Source: an uncultured Desulfuromonadales bacterium (GTDB taxonomy: Bacteria > Desulfobacterota > Desulfuromonadia > Desulfuromonadales > Geopsychrobacteraceae). From it: DNA of 5,551 nt. The stretch lies in the NCBI GenBank assembly GCA_945787295.1, contig CALZHQ010000127.1:1-5551 (forward strand), read 5' to 3'. Under the pieces are notes generated by a model. It did no database searches. It had not been told where the DNA came from and saw only the letters and a program-made list of their open reading frames with translations. This document shows positions 1 to 5,303 of this stretch, one piece after another (the stretch's first letter is position 1; every line of letters begins with the position of its first letter). The position numbers were made by a program, and so were the translations under genes.

Positions 1-71
1 TTCGGCAGAACGAACAGCTCTTTTATGGTCCAGGCTTCGCCATGGACATGCATTGCGACTTGTTCAACCAT
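1..71 (-). CDS. NrfD/PsrC-family membrane subunit, N-terminal fragment (module 2)
   Basis: Only the first 23 codons are inside the window; the gene continues beyond position 1. The readable protein starts MVEQVAMHVHGEAWTIKELF and continues VLP. An aromatic residue followed by T-[IV]-[KR]-E-[LF]-F and a short polar stretch is typical of the cytoplasm-side N-terminus of NrfD/PsrC-type integral membrane quinone-interacting subunits. The next codon begins AA, which would fit the Pro-Asn often seen there. The ATG lies 2 nt after the stop of the preceding Fe-S gene. A strong ribosome site (CAGGAGGT, complement of 81-88) sits inside that gene, 9 nt upstream, so the two are almost certainly co-transcribed and translationally coupled. 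Operon position also supports the call, because the parallel module has an NrfD gene directly after its Fe-S gene. No transmembrane segment is visible in this fragment, so the family assignment rests on a short motif and context. Confidence 0.72.
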   Translation of the reverse strand, partial: MVEQVAMHVHGEAWTIKELFVLP

Positions 72-73
72 GA

Positions 74-847
74 CTAGCGCACCTCCTGTGCCAGGCCGAT
101 GTAGAAGGCCTGCGGCTTGGTTCCGAACTCATCCTTAAGAACCCCGACCCGCCCATTCATGATGAGCTGCGTACTCGGGTCATTGATATCCTTGATATTG
201 AGCATCTTCCGCGCTTCGAAGGGGCAGGCGTTGACACAGGCGGTCTCCAGGCCCTTGGTGATGCGGTGGTAACAGAAGGTACACTTGTCGGCAACCTTAT
301 CGATCGGGTGGAAGAAACGGGCGCCGTAAGGGCAGGCCATGATGCAATAACCACAGCCGATGCACCAGGTCTTGTCGACCAGCACCACACCATCATCGGT
401 CTTGTAGGTGGCGCCGACCGGGCAGACCTGGGTGCAGGGGGGAGTTTCACAGTGATTACAGAGCTTCGGTACGAAGAAAGCCTTACCGACGTTATCCGGG
501 TCAATCTCCTTGAAGTTCCCCTGGCCAAGATCGATTCGCGACTCGGTGTAACCGTACAGGGCACCGTCCGGGCTATCGATATAACGGCGGTCGTCCTTGG
601 TGTAGACGTAACGCTCAACCCAGGTTCGAGTGACATTTGCATTGAAGGGGATATCGTTTTCGGTCTTGCAGGCCTTGACGCAAAAACCGCAACCGACACA
701 TTTGTGGGTATCGATCAGAAATGCCCAGTGTATGTCGGGATTTGCCGCGAGCACTTCTTTCGGATCAACCAACTCGAGCGCCGAGAGGGGAACCGAGGCG
801 CCGGCGATTACCATAATCGTCTTTTTCAGAAAATCTCGCCTCTCCAT
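74..847 (-). CDS. Tat-exported four-cluster [4Fe-4S] ferredoxin-like subunit (NrfC/PsrB/DmsB family, module 2)
   Basis: The product (257 aa) is a probable periplasmic electron-transfer subunit that would wire a quinone-reactive NrfD partner to a multiheme cytochrome. It begins with a twin-arginine signal (MERRDFLKK, then a hydrophobic stretch to about residue 34, possible cleavage after VLA). Sixteen cysteines form four ferredoxin-type clusters: C50/53/56/60, C130/133/138/142, C162/165/168/172 and C189/192/204/208. CxxCxxxxCxxxC in the second group and CxxC-x11-CxxxC in the last are hallmarks of the DmsB/NrfC/PsrB family. All sixteen are present, so four [4Fe-4S] clusters are expected, with no sign of the 3Fe-4S substitution seen in some relatives. 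The gene starts 1 nt after the tetraheme cytochrome stop, with ribosome site GAGGAGAT (853-860, complement), and is followed 2 nt later by an NrfD-type gene. The order cytochrome, Fe-S, NrfD mirrors NrfBCD. Family is certain; the physiological partner is not. Confidence 0.93.
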   Translation of the reverse strand: MERRDFLKKTIMVIAGASVPLSALELVDPKEVLAANPDIHWAFLIDTHKCVGCGFCVKACKTENDIPFNANVTRTWVERYVYTKDDRRYIDSPDGALYGYTESRIDLGQGNFKEIDPDNVGKAFFVPKLCNHCETPPCTQVCPVGATYKTDDGVVLVDKTWCIGCGYCIMACPYGARFFHPIDKVADKCTFCYHRITKGLETACVNACPFEARKMLNIKDINDPSTQLIMNGRVGVLKDEFGTKPQAFYIGLAQEVR

Positions 848-848
848 A

Positions 849-1337
849 TTACATCTCCTCCAATCTCGGATTGTGCGGGTCGTGACAATCCACGCACATT
901 TCGTCGACGTTGTGTTCTTTCGGATCTATTCCGGGAATTCGCTTCCGCTCACTGGTAGTGTAGGGCAGAAGGGTGTGGCAGCGCAGGCAGACTTCGCGGC
1001 TGCGATCGATCACCAGCGTTTCAGGGTCTTCCGGGTGATCAAAGGCCGGTCCATGGCAGTTTTCACAGGCGATGGTACCGTGGAGATCTTCAGTACGTAT
1101 ATCAACCACGTCATCGTGACACTCGCCACAGAACTCGTGCATGTTGGTCTTACCGGTATCCCGGTACTTGACCTGCTGCGCTTTCCATTCTTCAGCATTG
1201 GAAGTCCGGTGGTAAGAGTACATGAAACCATACTCTCCGGTACCGAAGTCGTCAGGAACATAGAAGAGCCGGAACACCAGGATGCCGACAACCAGAGCGA
1301 TGACCACAATGAGCGGTCGCCAAACATGACTTTTCAC
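849..1337 (-). CDS. membrane-anchored tetraheme cytochrome c (module 2)
   Basis: The product (162 aa) has four CxxCH haem-attachment motifs: CGECH (70-74), CENCH (91-95), CLRCH (117-121) and CVDCH (148-152). Additional histidines (for example H43, H67, H86, H101, H142, H155) could be distal ligands, giving bis-His haems as in cytochrome c3/c7-like proteins. Residues about 8-25 form one hydrophobic helix after MKSHVWR without a clear cleavage site, so the protein is probably held in the inner membrane by an uncleaved signal anchor, with the haem domain in the periplasm. The start codon is GTG (CAC at 1335-1337), chosen because the anchor follows directly and a strong ribosome site lies 6 nt upstream. 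It opens a tight operon with the Fe-S and NrfD genes. By analogy with NrfB or DsrJ it should exchange electrons with the Fe-S subunit; the external partner is unknown. At four haems it is shorter than pentahaem NrfB. Confidence 0.93.
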   Translation of the reverse strand: MKSHVWRPLIVVIALVVGILVFRLFYVPDDFGTGEYGFMYSYHRTSNAEEWKAQQVKYRDTGKTNMHEFCGECHDDVVDIRTEDLHGTIACENCHGPAFDHPEDPETLVIDRSREVCLRCHTLLPYTTSERKRIPGIDPKEHNVDEMCVDCHDPHNPRLEEM

Positions 1338-1343
1338 TGTTTA

Positions 1344-1352
1344 TTCCTTCCT
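1344..1352 (-). promoter_or_regulatory. ribosome binding site fixing a GTG start
   Basis: The complement reads AGGAAGGAA, 6 nt before GTG at 1337. The next in-frame ATG on this strand lies inside the mature domain, after the membrane anchor and beyond any useful ribosome site, so this site decides the GTG start of the tetraheme cytochrome. Confidence 0.7.
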
Positions 1353-1455
1353 GCTAAATGTCTAATTCATAACACGGTGCGAAAAACCAGAAAAATATTG
1401 TCCATACACACCATCAAACGACTCGTTTCAAATACACAACAGGCGTAACCTGAAA

Positions 1456-1525
1456 TGGCTGTCCAAAACATTCATCCCGTTAAGTTGGCCATGAGCCGCA
1501 TTCCTTCGTCTTCTGGACACAGCCA
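1456..1525. repeat. imperfect inverted repeat, TGGCTGTCCA ... TGGACACAGCCA
   Basis: The arms are at 1456-1465 and 1514-1525. They match over ten bases with a two-base insertion in the right arm and are separated by 48 nt. They lie in the presumed leader of the module 2 operon, so the transcript could form a long-range hairpin there. The arms could also be ends of a tiny decayed mobile element, but no transposase remnant or flanking target duplication is recognisable. Confidence 0.45.
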
Positions 1526-1678
1526 CACCTTAAACAACCGGTGAGATCACTGAAACCTTGTAATTTCCAACGAGGTGTTCTGCTGAGTATAACAGTTATT
1601 CAAAGGCCACTCTGCGAGCCATCCGGACCTATAGATTCTACCTAAAAACCAAGCCGGACCTTAGCCAAGCTACCGATT

Positions 1679-1712
1679 ATTATAAAACAGTATTTTATTT
1701 TTTACAGATCAA
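1679..1712 (-). promoter_or_regulatory. candidate promoter and regulator site for module 2
   Basis: On the minus strand this reads TTGATCTGTAAAAAA (1712-1698), then an A/T-rich spacer with ACTGTTTTATA, ending in a perfect TATAAT (1684-1679). TTGATC as a -35 box would be 22 nt from TATAAT, which is too long for a standard promoter. TTGAT is therefore more likely part of an activator site; it matches an FNR/CRP-type half-site, but the second half (AAAAA against ATCAA) is poor. The same 13 bases TTTTACAGATCAA (plus-strand sense) recur upstream of module 1, which is the main reason to list it. The implied leader before the cytochrome GTG is about 330 nt. Confidence 0.4.
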
Positions 1713-1915
1713 TACAACTTAATTTTTACTAAATATCATCACAAACCATAACTGGCTGTTTTATTGACATATTCCTAATGAAATCAACAGAACAGCGTCT
1801 CCACACTCTTCAAAAAGCCCACAAAGCCAGCTCAATGCCCCGCCCTTCGCAGACAAAATACCTGTCATGACCACAACTTATCAGCTGGCCCTCTCAAAAA
1901 AGAACACCCAAGAGG

Positions 1916-3202
1916 TCACTCAAGCTTCTCCGCCACCTCTTTCGCTTTCTTCCCCACAAAGAACATTTGATCGCCGATATGCGACCCGACTCCGTCGTCT
2001 GCAACATGGAAGTCACCATTCAGAATAGGAATACCAACCCGCAACAGCATCGTGAAGATAAACATCCCCGTTGCCCAGATCCCCATACTGACAATCATCT
2101 CAATTCCAGTCGGGGAATACTCATAAATTTCATGCAGCACATCCGGCACAAACCCCGGGATAACCAGCCCCATCCCCTTCTCAATGTAAACCCCAACAAA
2201 AATCATCATACAACCCAACACCAGCGTCACATGATTATTGCGGGTCTCGGGAATCAGAAAGATTAAGAAAGCCGAGACATTGAAAATCAATGCCGTCCAG
2301 ATCCAGGGCACCAACGCATTGTGACCATGCAGCCCCTGCAGCAGATACTGCAACGGCGCCAAGTGAACAGTGCCGGTATAATACTCTTTAAAGACCTCCG
2401 CCCCGAACAGGAACAGGTTGATAAACATGGCATAGGCTATCAGCTCGGCCACCTTGTGGATCGCCTCGTCCTGAATCTTGAACTTGGTATATCTACGGAT
2501 CAGCAGGAAGAGCAGAATCATAAAGGCCGGCCCGGAGCAGAATGCCGATGCCAGAAAACGGGGCGCCAGAATCGAAGCATTCCAGAAGGGGCGCGCGCCG
2601 AGACCATTATAAAGAAACGCTGTAACGGTATGGATCGAGATCGCGGCCGGAATCGACAGCAGAAGCAATGGCGTCGTGAACGATTTGTTCGGCACCCGCT
2701 TGTAGTAGGTTTCATAGAGAATATAAACGGCGATCACCAGGTTCAGAACCAGGTAGATATTTAACACCACCACATCCCAGGCCAGCAGCGATTGTGGAAA
2801 GTTTAACAGACCAATTTTGGGAATCAGGTGCCAGAAACGATCGGGACGGCCGATATCGACGGTTACAAACATCAGACACATACAGATCGCCGAAATTGCC
2901 AGCAACTCACCCAGAACCGCTATTTCCTTAATCGGCTTCCAGTGATAAACATAGGCCGGGATCACCAGCAACACCGCGGCGGCGGCCACACCGACCAGGA
3001 AGGTAAAGTTGGAGATATAAAACCCCCAGGAAACCTGATCCTTCATCGCAGTTACCGCCAAACCATGGTTCAATTGATAGACATAACCCATCACCCCACA
3101 GGCGGCAATCGCCAACAGGGTACCCATCCAAATGTAATAGGCCTTACTCCCCTTACTGACCAGAACCAAAGTGCCCATAAAAAACGACCAGATATTTTTC
3201 AT
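1916..3202 (-). CDS. nrfD: NrfD-family integral membrane quinone-interacting subunit, DsrP/HmcC-like (module 1)
   Basis: The product (428 aa) is an inner-membrane protein with about ten hydrophobic helices, roughly at residues 21-43, 61-86, 94-115, 140-164, 176-198, 211-235, 252-272, 296-317, 325-349 and 367-392. In this family (NrfD, DsrP, HmcC, QrcD, ActC) the protein binds menaquinone/menaquinol and docks the periplasmic Fe-S subunit; it carries no haem. Family landmarks are DIGRPDRFWH (116-125) after helix 3, SIHTVTAFLYNG (189-200) with GARPFW (202-207), APRFLASA (213-220), and VYIEKG (338-343) in helix 9. Buried acidic residues E99 and E341 are candidate quinone or proton-path residues by inference only. 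It starts 17 nt after the Fe-S gene, with GGAGAG upstream of the ATG, and ends the module. The symbol is a family label: the partners resemble DsrJOP, NrfBCD or CbcSTU modules equally, and orthology to one of them cannot be settled by eye. Confidence 0.92.
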   Translation of the reverse strand: MKNIWSFFMGTLVLVSKGSKAYYIWMGTLLAIAACGVMGYVYQLNHGLAVTAMKDQVSWGFYISNFTFLVGVAAAAVLLVIPAYVYHWKPIKEIAVLGELLAISAICMCLMFVTVDIGRPDRFWHLIPKIGLLNFPQSLLAWDVVVLNIYLVLNLVIAVYILYETYYKRVPNKSFTTPLLLLSIPAAISIHTVTAFLYNGLGARPFWNASILAPRFLASAFCSGPAFMILLFLLIRRYTKFKIQDEAIHKVAELIAYAMFINLFLFGAEVFKEYYTGTVHLAPLQYLLQGLHGHNALVPWIWTALIFNVSAFLIFLIPETRNNHVTLVLGCMMIFVGVYIEKGMGLVIPGFVPDVLHEIYEYSPTGIEMIVSMGIWATGMFIFTMLLRVGIPILNGDFHVADDGVGSHIGDQMFFVGKKAKEVAEKLE

Positions 3203-3219
3203 CAGCTCTCTCCACTCGG

Positions 3220-4146
3220 CTAGGTCGCATAGAAATAGAAGAATTTCGGCTGCGTATTCAAATCTTCCTTAAAAATAAAGACCCGCTTATTTTCAATCAG
3301 GTAGCGCATTTCGCCGTTTGGGTCGTTAAGATCGCCGAACTTCCGCGCACCCACCGGGCAGACCTCCTCACAGGCGGGATAACGGCCTGGCTGCTCCCGG
3401 GTTCGCTGAATACAGAAAGTACACTTTTCCACCACACCGGTCGGCCGCGGACGGTTACCCAGATAATGGGTATCGGGATTCAGATCTTCAGCAGGGACAT
3501 TACTCTTGCTCCAGTTGAAATGCCGTGCACCGTAGGGACAGGCAGCCATGCAGTAGCGGCAGCCAATACACCAGTTGTAATCAACGACGACAATCCCGTC
3601 TTTTTCCGGCCAGGTCGCCTGCACCGGGCAAACCTTTGTGCAAGGCGGGTTTTCACACTGCTGACACTGAACCGGCATGTAAAAGTGCCCCTCTTCCGGG
3701 ACTGTCTTCGGATTATAGTAGTGCTCAGCATGGCTCAGATCGACGCCCTTCTCCTGATCCATCTGCAAGACCCGAATCCAATGAATCTGCGGATCACGCG
3801 ACTGGTTATTCTCGGCCACACAACCATAAACACAACGGCGACACCCGATACAACGTGACAGGTCAAGGCCATATCCGTACTTAACCCCCTCGATGGCCGG
3901 GGTCGCCTGAATATTGACTTCCCTGCCATATTCCTCGCTGTACTCTTTACTCAAGCGCGCCAGAACTTGCTTTAACTCATCCTTGCTCAGCTCACGAAAA
4001 TGCTTCTGCAAGAAAGCCTCCCAAACTGAGGCCGAGGCATCGCTCGCCGGCAGCGCTATGGCAGCAACTCCCGCCGCCAGACTCTTCAAGGCGGTGCGAC
4101 GATCTATCACCAAAGGATTTTTTGTACATTTCGAATGGTCCGACAT
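3220..4146 (-). CDS. Tat-exported four-cluster [4Fe-4S] ferredoxin-like subunit (DsrO/HmcB/NrfC-like, module 1)
   Basis: The product (308 aa) is the probable periplasmic electron wire between the NrfD subunit and the tetraheme cytochrome. The N-terminus has a twin-arginine signal, DRRTALK (15-21), followed by an Ala-rich hydrophobic segment and likely cleavage after ASA (residue 39). Alanine replaces the usual Phe of the Tat motif. Residues 41-75 form an amphipathic, charged helical segment (KDELKQVLARLSKEYSEEYG) that the module 2 paralogue lacks. Then come four cysteine groups: C99/102/105/109, C161/164/169/173, C193/196/199/203 and C242/245/259/263, all complete. ATG at 4146 is preceded by AGGGAGA with 8 nt spacing and 31 nt after the cytochrome stop. 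C7, ahead of the Tat motif, would be removed with the signal. Neighbours put it in a cytochrome, Fe-S, NrfD operon. Family is certain; orthology to DsrO, HmcB or CbcT is undecided. Confidence 0.93.
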   Translation of the reverse strand: MSDHSKCTKNPLVIDRRTALKSLAAGVAAIALPASDASASVWEAFLQKHFRELSKDELKQVLARLSKEYSEEYGREVNIQATPAIEGVKYGYGLDLSRCIGCRRCVYGCVAENNQSRDPQIHWIRVLQMDQEKGVDLSHAEHYYNPKTVPEEGHFYMPVQCQQCENPPCTKVCPVQATWPEKDGIVVVDYNWCIGCRYCMAACPYGARHFNWSKSNVPAEDLNPDTHYLGNRPRPTGVVEKCTFCIQRTREQPGRYPACEEVCPVGARKFGDLNDPNGEMRYLIENKRVFIFKEDLNTQPKFFYFYAT

Positions 4147-4177
4147 AGAGCGATCTCCCTAAAGTCCAGTGGTAAAT

Positions 4178-4789
4178 TTAGTGTCGGGCTTCTCCTGGCC
4201 GCTCCGGAGGCGGAAGAGGTTTCATTGCCTTAAATGCAGGGTCGTGCGGATTGTGACAGTGTGCGCAGAGCAGGTATTGCTTATCGCCATTCCAGTAACC
4301 CGTCCGCTTGCCGTGGATTCCAACCCTCCAATCACGAAATTTATCCCCATGACACTGGCCACAGAGACGGTACGATTCCTCAAACGGGATCGTCTCACCA
4401 TTGACCAGACGCAGCACATCGCGATCATTCGGATTGTGGCAATCGAGACACCAACGCTGCCCCTCAGCATGATTCAAAACTATATCAGTGTGCATATCCT
4501 CCAACTCACGCCGCTCCAGATTCGGCTCCATATCAGCATGACAATTGCTGCAGGGAAAGATCCCTTCTGAAAATGGCGCCGGGGGCACCGGGAAGGCTTT
4601 CTCCGGCTCACGGTTTTTCGCATTATAGGTTCGCAACAGCTCGGCAGCCGATTTTTCTTCGACGACCAATCGCCCAGAGCGATCAAAGTACTTTTCTTTT
4701 GCTGCCTGAGCCGGAACCGAAATACCGGCACAGAGCAGAGACAGCAACCCAACAATGACCATGGCAAACGCGGGTGATTTTCTGTTCAT
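4178..4789 (-). CDS. periplasmic tetraheme cytochrome c (module 1)
   Basis: The product (203 aa) has a cleavable Sec signal: MNRKSPAF, a hydrophobic core VIVGLLSLLCAG and likely cleavage after AQA (residue 29). C20 does not sit in a proper lipobox. Four haem sites follow: CSNCH (80-84), CLDCH (114-118), CGQCH (143-147) and CAHCH (175-179), with H100, H107, H159 and H182 as possible distal ligands. The C-terminus is Pro-rich (PLPPPERPG). The frame stays open upstream to a TTG at 4945, but the ATG at 4789 is chosen because it places the signal peptide at the N-terminus and has GAGGA about 4-5 nt upstream; the upstream 52 codons look non-coding. The protein opens module 1 and should mediate electron flow between the Fe-S subunit and soluble periplasmic cytochromes or an outer-membrane conduit. 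Unlike the module 2 cytochrome it is predicted to be soluble unless held by its partners. Confidence 0.92.
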   Translation of the reverse strand: MNRKSPAFAMVIVGLLSLLCAGISVPAQAAKEKYFDRSGRLVVEEKSAAELLRTYNAKNREPEKAFPVPPAPFSEGIFPCSNCHADMEPNLERRELEDMHTDIVLNHAEGQRWCLDCHNPNDRDVLRLVNGETIPFEESYRLCGQCHGDKFRDWRVGIHGKRTGYWNGDKQYLLCAHCHNPHDPAFKAMKPLPPPERPGEARH

Positions 4790-5040
4790 CGTATCCTCGC
4801 CAAAATATAGGGGGCATTCGTCTCGCAACAGAGCGAAAACAACACCAATAATCTTCGTCAGGGACAAGCCAACACCATCAGAACCGGCCGAATGGCTACA
4901 CTTGAAATCTAAACCGGACCTAAATCTTCTCTGCCGAGCCGACAAGAAACCGGCCGGCCGAAGCGCACAATCTTTTCACCGCCAGACCGCCTCTGCAACT
5001 AAAGAATAAGATGGGTCTTTTCCATAGTCTCCTACTCAAT

Positions 5041-5069
5041 AACATATATAAAACTGTTTTACAGATCAA
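5041..5069 (-). promoter_or_regulatory. candidate promoter and regulator site for module 1
   Basis: On the minus strand TTGATC (5069-5064) stands 17 nt from TATGTT (5046-5041), a fair -35/-10 pair. The plus-strand sense TTTTACAGATCAA (5057-5069) is identical to 1700-1712 upstream of module 2, and TATAAAAC lies close to it in both places. CTGTTTTACAG (5054-5064) is a perfect inverted repeat with a three-base centre and could be an operator. It would drive module 1 with a leader of about 245 nt. No binding protein can be named. Confidence 0.4.
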
Positions 5070-5107
5070 CATCCATATTATTTTATTTTTTCAACATCCT
5101 GATTTTG

Positions 5108-5137
5108 TTGTATTTATTTTTCAAATACTGTTATATT
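5108..5137 (+). promoter_or_regulatory. candidate promoter of the plus-strand gene, extended -10
   Basis: TTGTAT (5108-5113) is followed after 18 nt by TATATT (5132-5137), and TG at 5129-5130 makes an extended -10 (TGTTATATT). The start would fall near 5144, so the transcript would contain the structured leader at 5169-5300. A CTGTTATA motif (5128-5135) overlaps the -10 box, so a protein bound there could repress this promoter. Confidence 0.4.
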
Positions 5138-5168
5138 TTAGAGATGAAAGCAGTTCAACGTGTAAGTA

Positions 5169-5238
5169 CTTCGGGCGCTCAAGTGATAACAGGCAGTTAC
5201 AAAGCAACATCTGTTCAGCCCCACATCACCGCCCGAAG
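5169..5238 (+). ncRNA. structured 5' leader with nested inverted repeats, candidate cis-regulatory RNA of unknown class
   Basis: Three inverted repeats are nested in order. CTTCGGGCG (5169-5177) pairs with CGCCCGAAG (5230-5238). GTGAT (5183-5187) pairs with ATCAC (5225-5229). AACAG (5188-5192) pairs with CTGTT (5211-5215), and G5193 can wobble with U5210. Together they give 19 Watson-Crick pairs with two one-sided bulges, CTCAA (5178-5182) and CAGCCCCAC (5216-5224), and an apical loop of about 16-18 nt. The two outer helices abut on the 3' side, so they could stack. The element lies between the candidate promoter and the ATG at 5304, where riboswitches and protein-binding leaders occur. I compared it by memory with c-di-GMP, cobalamin, TPP, SAM, Moco, fluoride, ZTP and guanidine consensus cores and recognised none. 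Confidence 0.5.
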
Positions 5239-5241
5239 CAT

Positions 5242-5278
5242 TCCCCAAACCCTACAGGGTTTATTCCTGAAGCGGGGA
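5242..5278 (+). promoter_or_regulatory. second leader hairpin downstream of the nested repeat element
   Basis: AAACCCT (5247-5253) and AGGGTTT (5256-5262) form a perfect inverted repeat, realistically six pairs with a TACA loop. TCCCC (5242-5246) can extend it by pairing with GGGGA (5274-5278) across an 11-nt bulge. There is no T-run after it, so it is not an intrinsic terminator; it may be part of the expression platform of the leader. Confidence 0.5.
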
Positions 5279-5284
5279 TTGCCC

Positions 5285-5300
5285 AGGCCTTGGGAGGCTT
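5285..5300 (+). promoter_or_regulatory. Shine-Dalgarno sequestering hairpin of the plus-strand gene
   Basis: GGGAGG (5292-5297) is a strong ribosome site 6 nt before the ATG at 5304. The sequence folds on itself: AGGCCT (5285-5290) pairs with AGGCTT (5295-5300), including one G-U pair, around a TGGG tetraloop. The whole ribosome site is then in the loop or stem. This arrangement is usual for translational control and agrees with the structured element upstream. Confidence 0.5.
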
Positions 5301-5303
5301 ATT

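Larger units (their letters stand above)
1338..1915. other. 578-nt gene-free region between the two modules
   Basis: No convincing gene is visible on either strand; short open frames here have no recognisable domain, no good ribosome site, or overlap the flanking genes as shadows. The stretch holds the ribosome site of the module 2 cytochrome, an imperfect inverted repeat (1456-1525), two same-strand copies of CCGGACCT (1623-1630 and 1654-1661), an AT-rich promoter-like block (1679-1712), and three CTGTTWTA motifs (1588-1595 and 1683-1690 as complement, 1756-1763 direct). The part next to the end of the module 1 NrfD gene has only a weak five-base inverted repeat and no T-run on the relevant strand, so I see no clear intrinsic terminator for module 1. 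Its length, together with a promoter-like block about 340 nt before the cytochrome, suggests that module 2 is transcribed from its own promoter with a long leader. Confidence 0.6.
4790..5303. other. 514-nt divergent intergenic region between module 1 and the plus-strand gene
   Basis: No gene is supported here. The left half (4790-5040) is the presumed leader of module 1 on the minus strand. It contains CCGGACCT (4914-4921) and two ACCGGCCG repeats (about 4883-4890 and 4949-4956). The AT-rich centre (about 5040-5145) holds promoter-like sequence for both directions. The right part (5146-5303) is the leader of the plus-strand gene and is rich in inverted repeats. The implied module 1 leader is about 250 nt. 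I looked for the conserved cores of c-di-GMP/cGAMP (GEMM) riboswitches, which are common before cytochrome genes in Geobacter relatives, and did not find them. Confidence 0.6.

Noticed and set aside
630..1448. 272-codon open frame on the plus strand opposite the module 2 cytochrome and Fe-S genes, with a 230-codon one at 266-958
   Set aside because: Both are antisense to genes with unmistakable haem and cysteine motifs, and their translations show no recognisable domain. They are shadows.
1890..1915. CCTCT ... AGAGG inverted repeat just after the module 1 NrfD stop, considered as a terminator
   Set aside because: Five pairs with a 16-nt loop and no T-run on the transcribed strand do not make an intrinsic terminator.
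1867..2028. Short plus-strand open frame starting with ATG at 1867
   Set aside because: It lacks a ribosome site, has low-complexity Ser/Pro/Arg composition and mostly runs antisense to the NrfD gene.
4832..4847. Sigma-54-like GG-N10-GC pattern on the minus strand before the module 1 cytochrome
   Set aside because: Only the invariant GG and GC and a few flanking bases match, and no comparable site precedes module 2. A chance match is likely.
4790..4945. Open extension of the module 1 cytochrome frame upstream to a TTG codon at 4945
   Set aside because: It would bury the clear Sec signal peptide 52 residues inside the protein, and the ATG at 4789 has its own ribosome site.
4883..4956. ACCGGCCG repeats in the module 1 leader as a tandem repeat or CRISPR-like element
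   Set aside because: There are only two short GC-rich copies with unequal flanks; nothing indicates an array.
4790..5240. GEMM-type c-di-GMP/cGAMP riboswitch in either leader
   Set aside because: The conserved GGCAAACC and ACGCAAAGC-type cores were not found on either strand.
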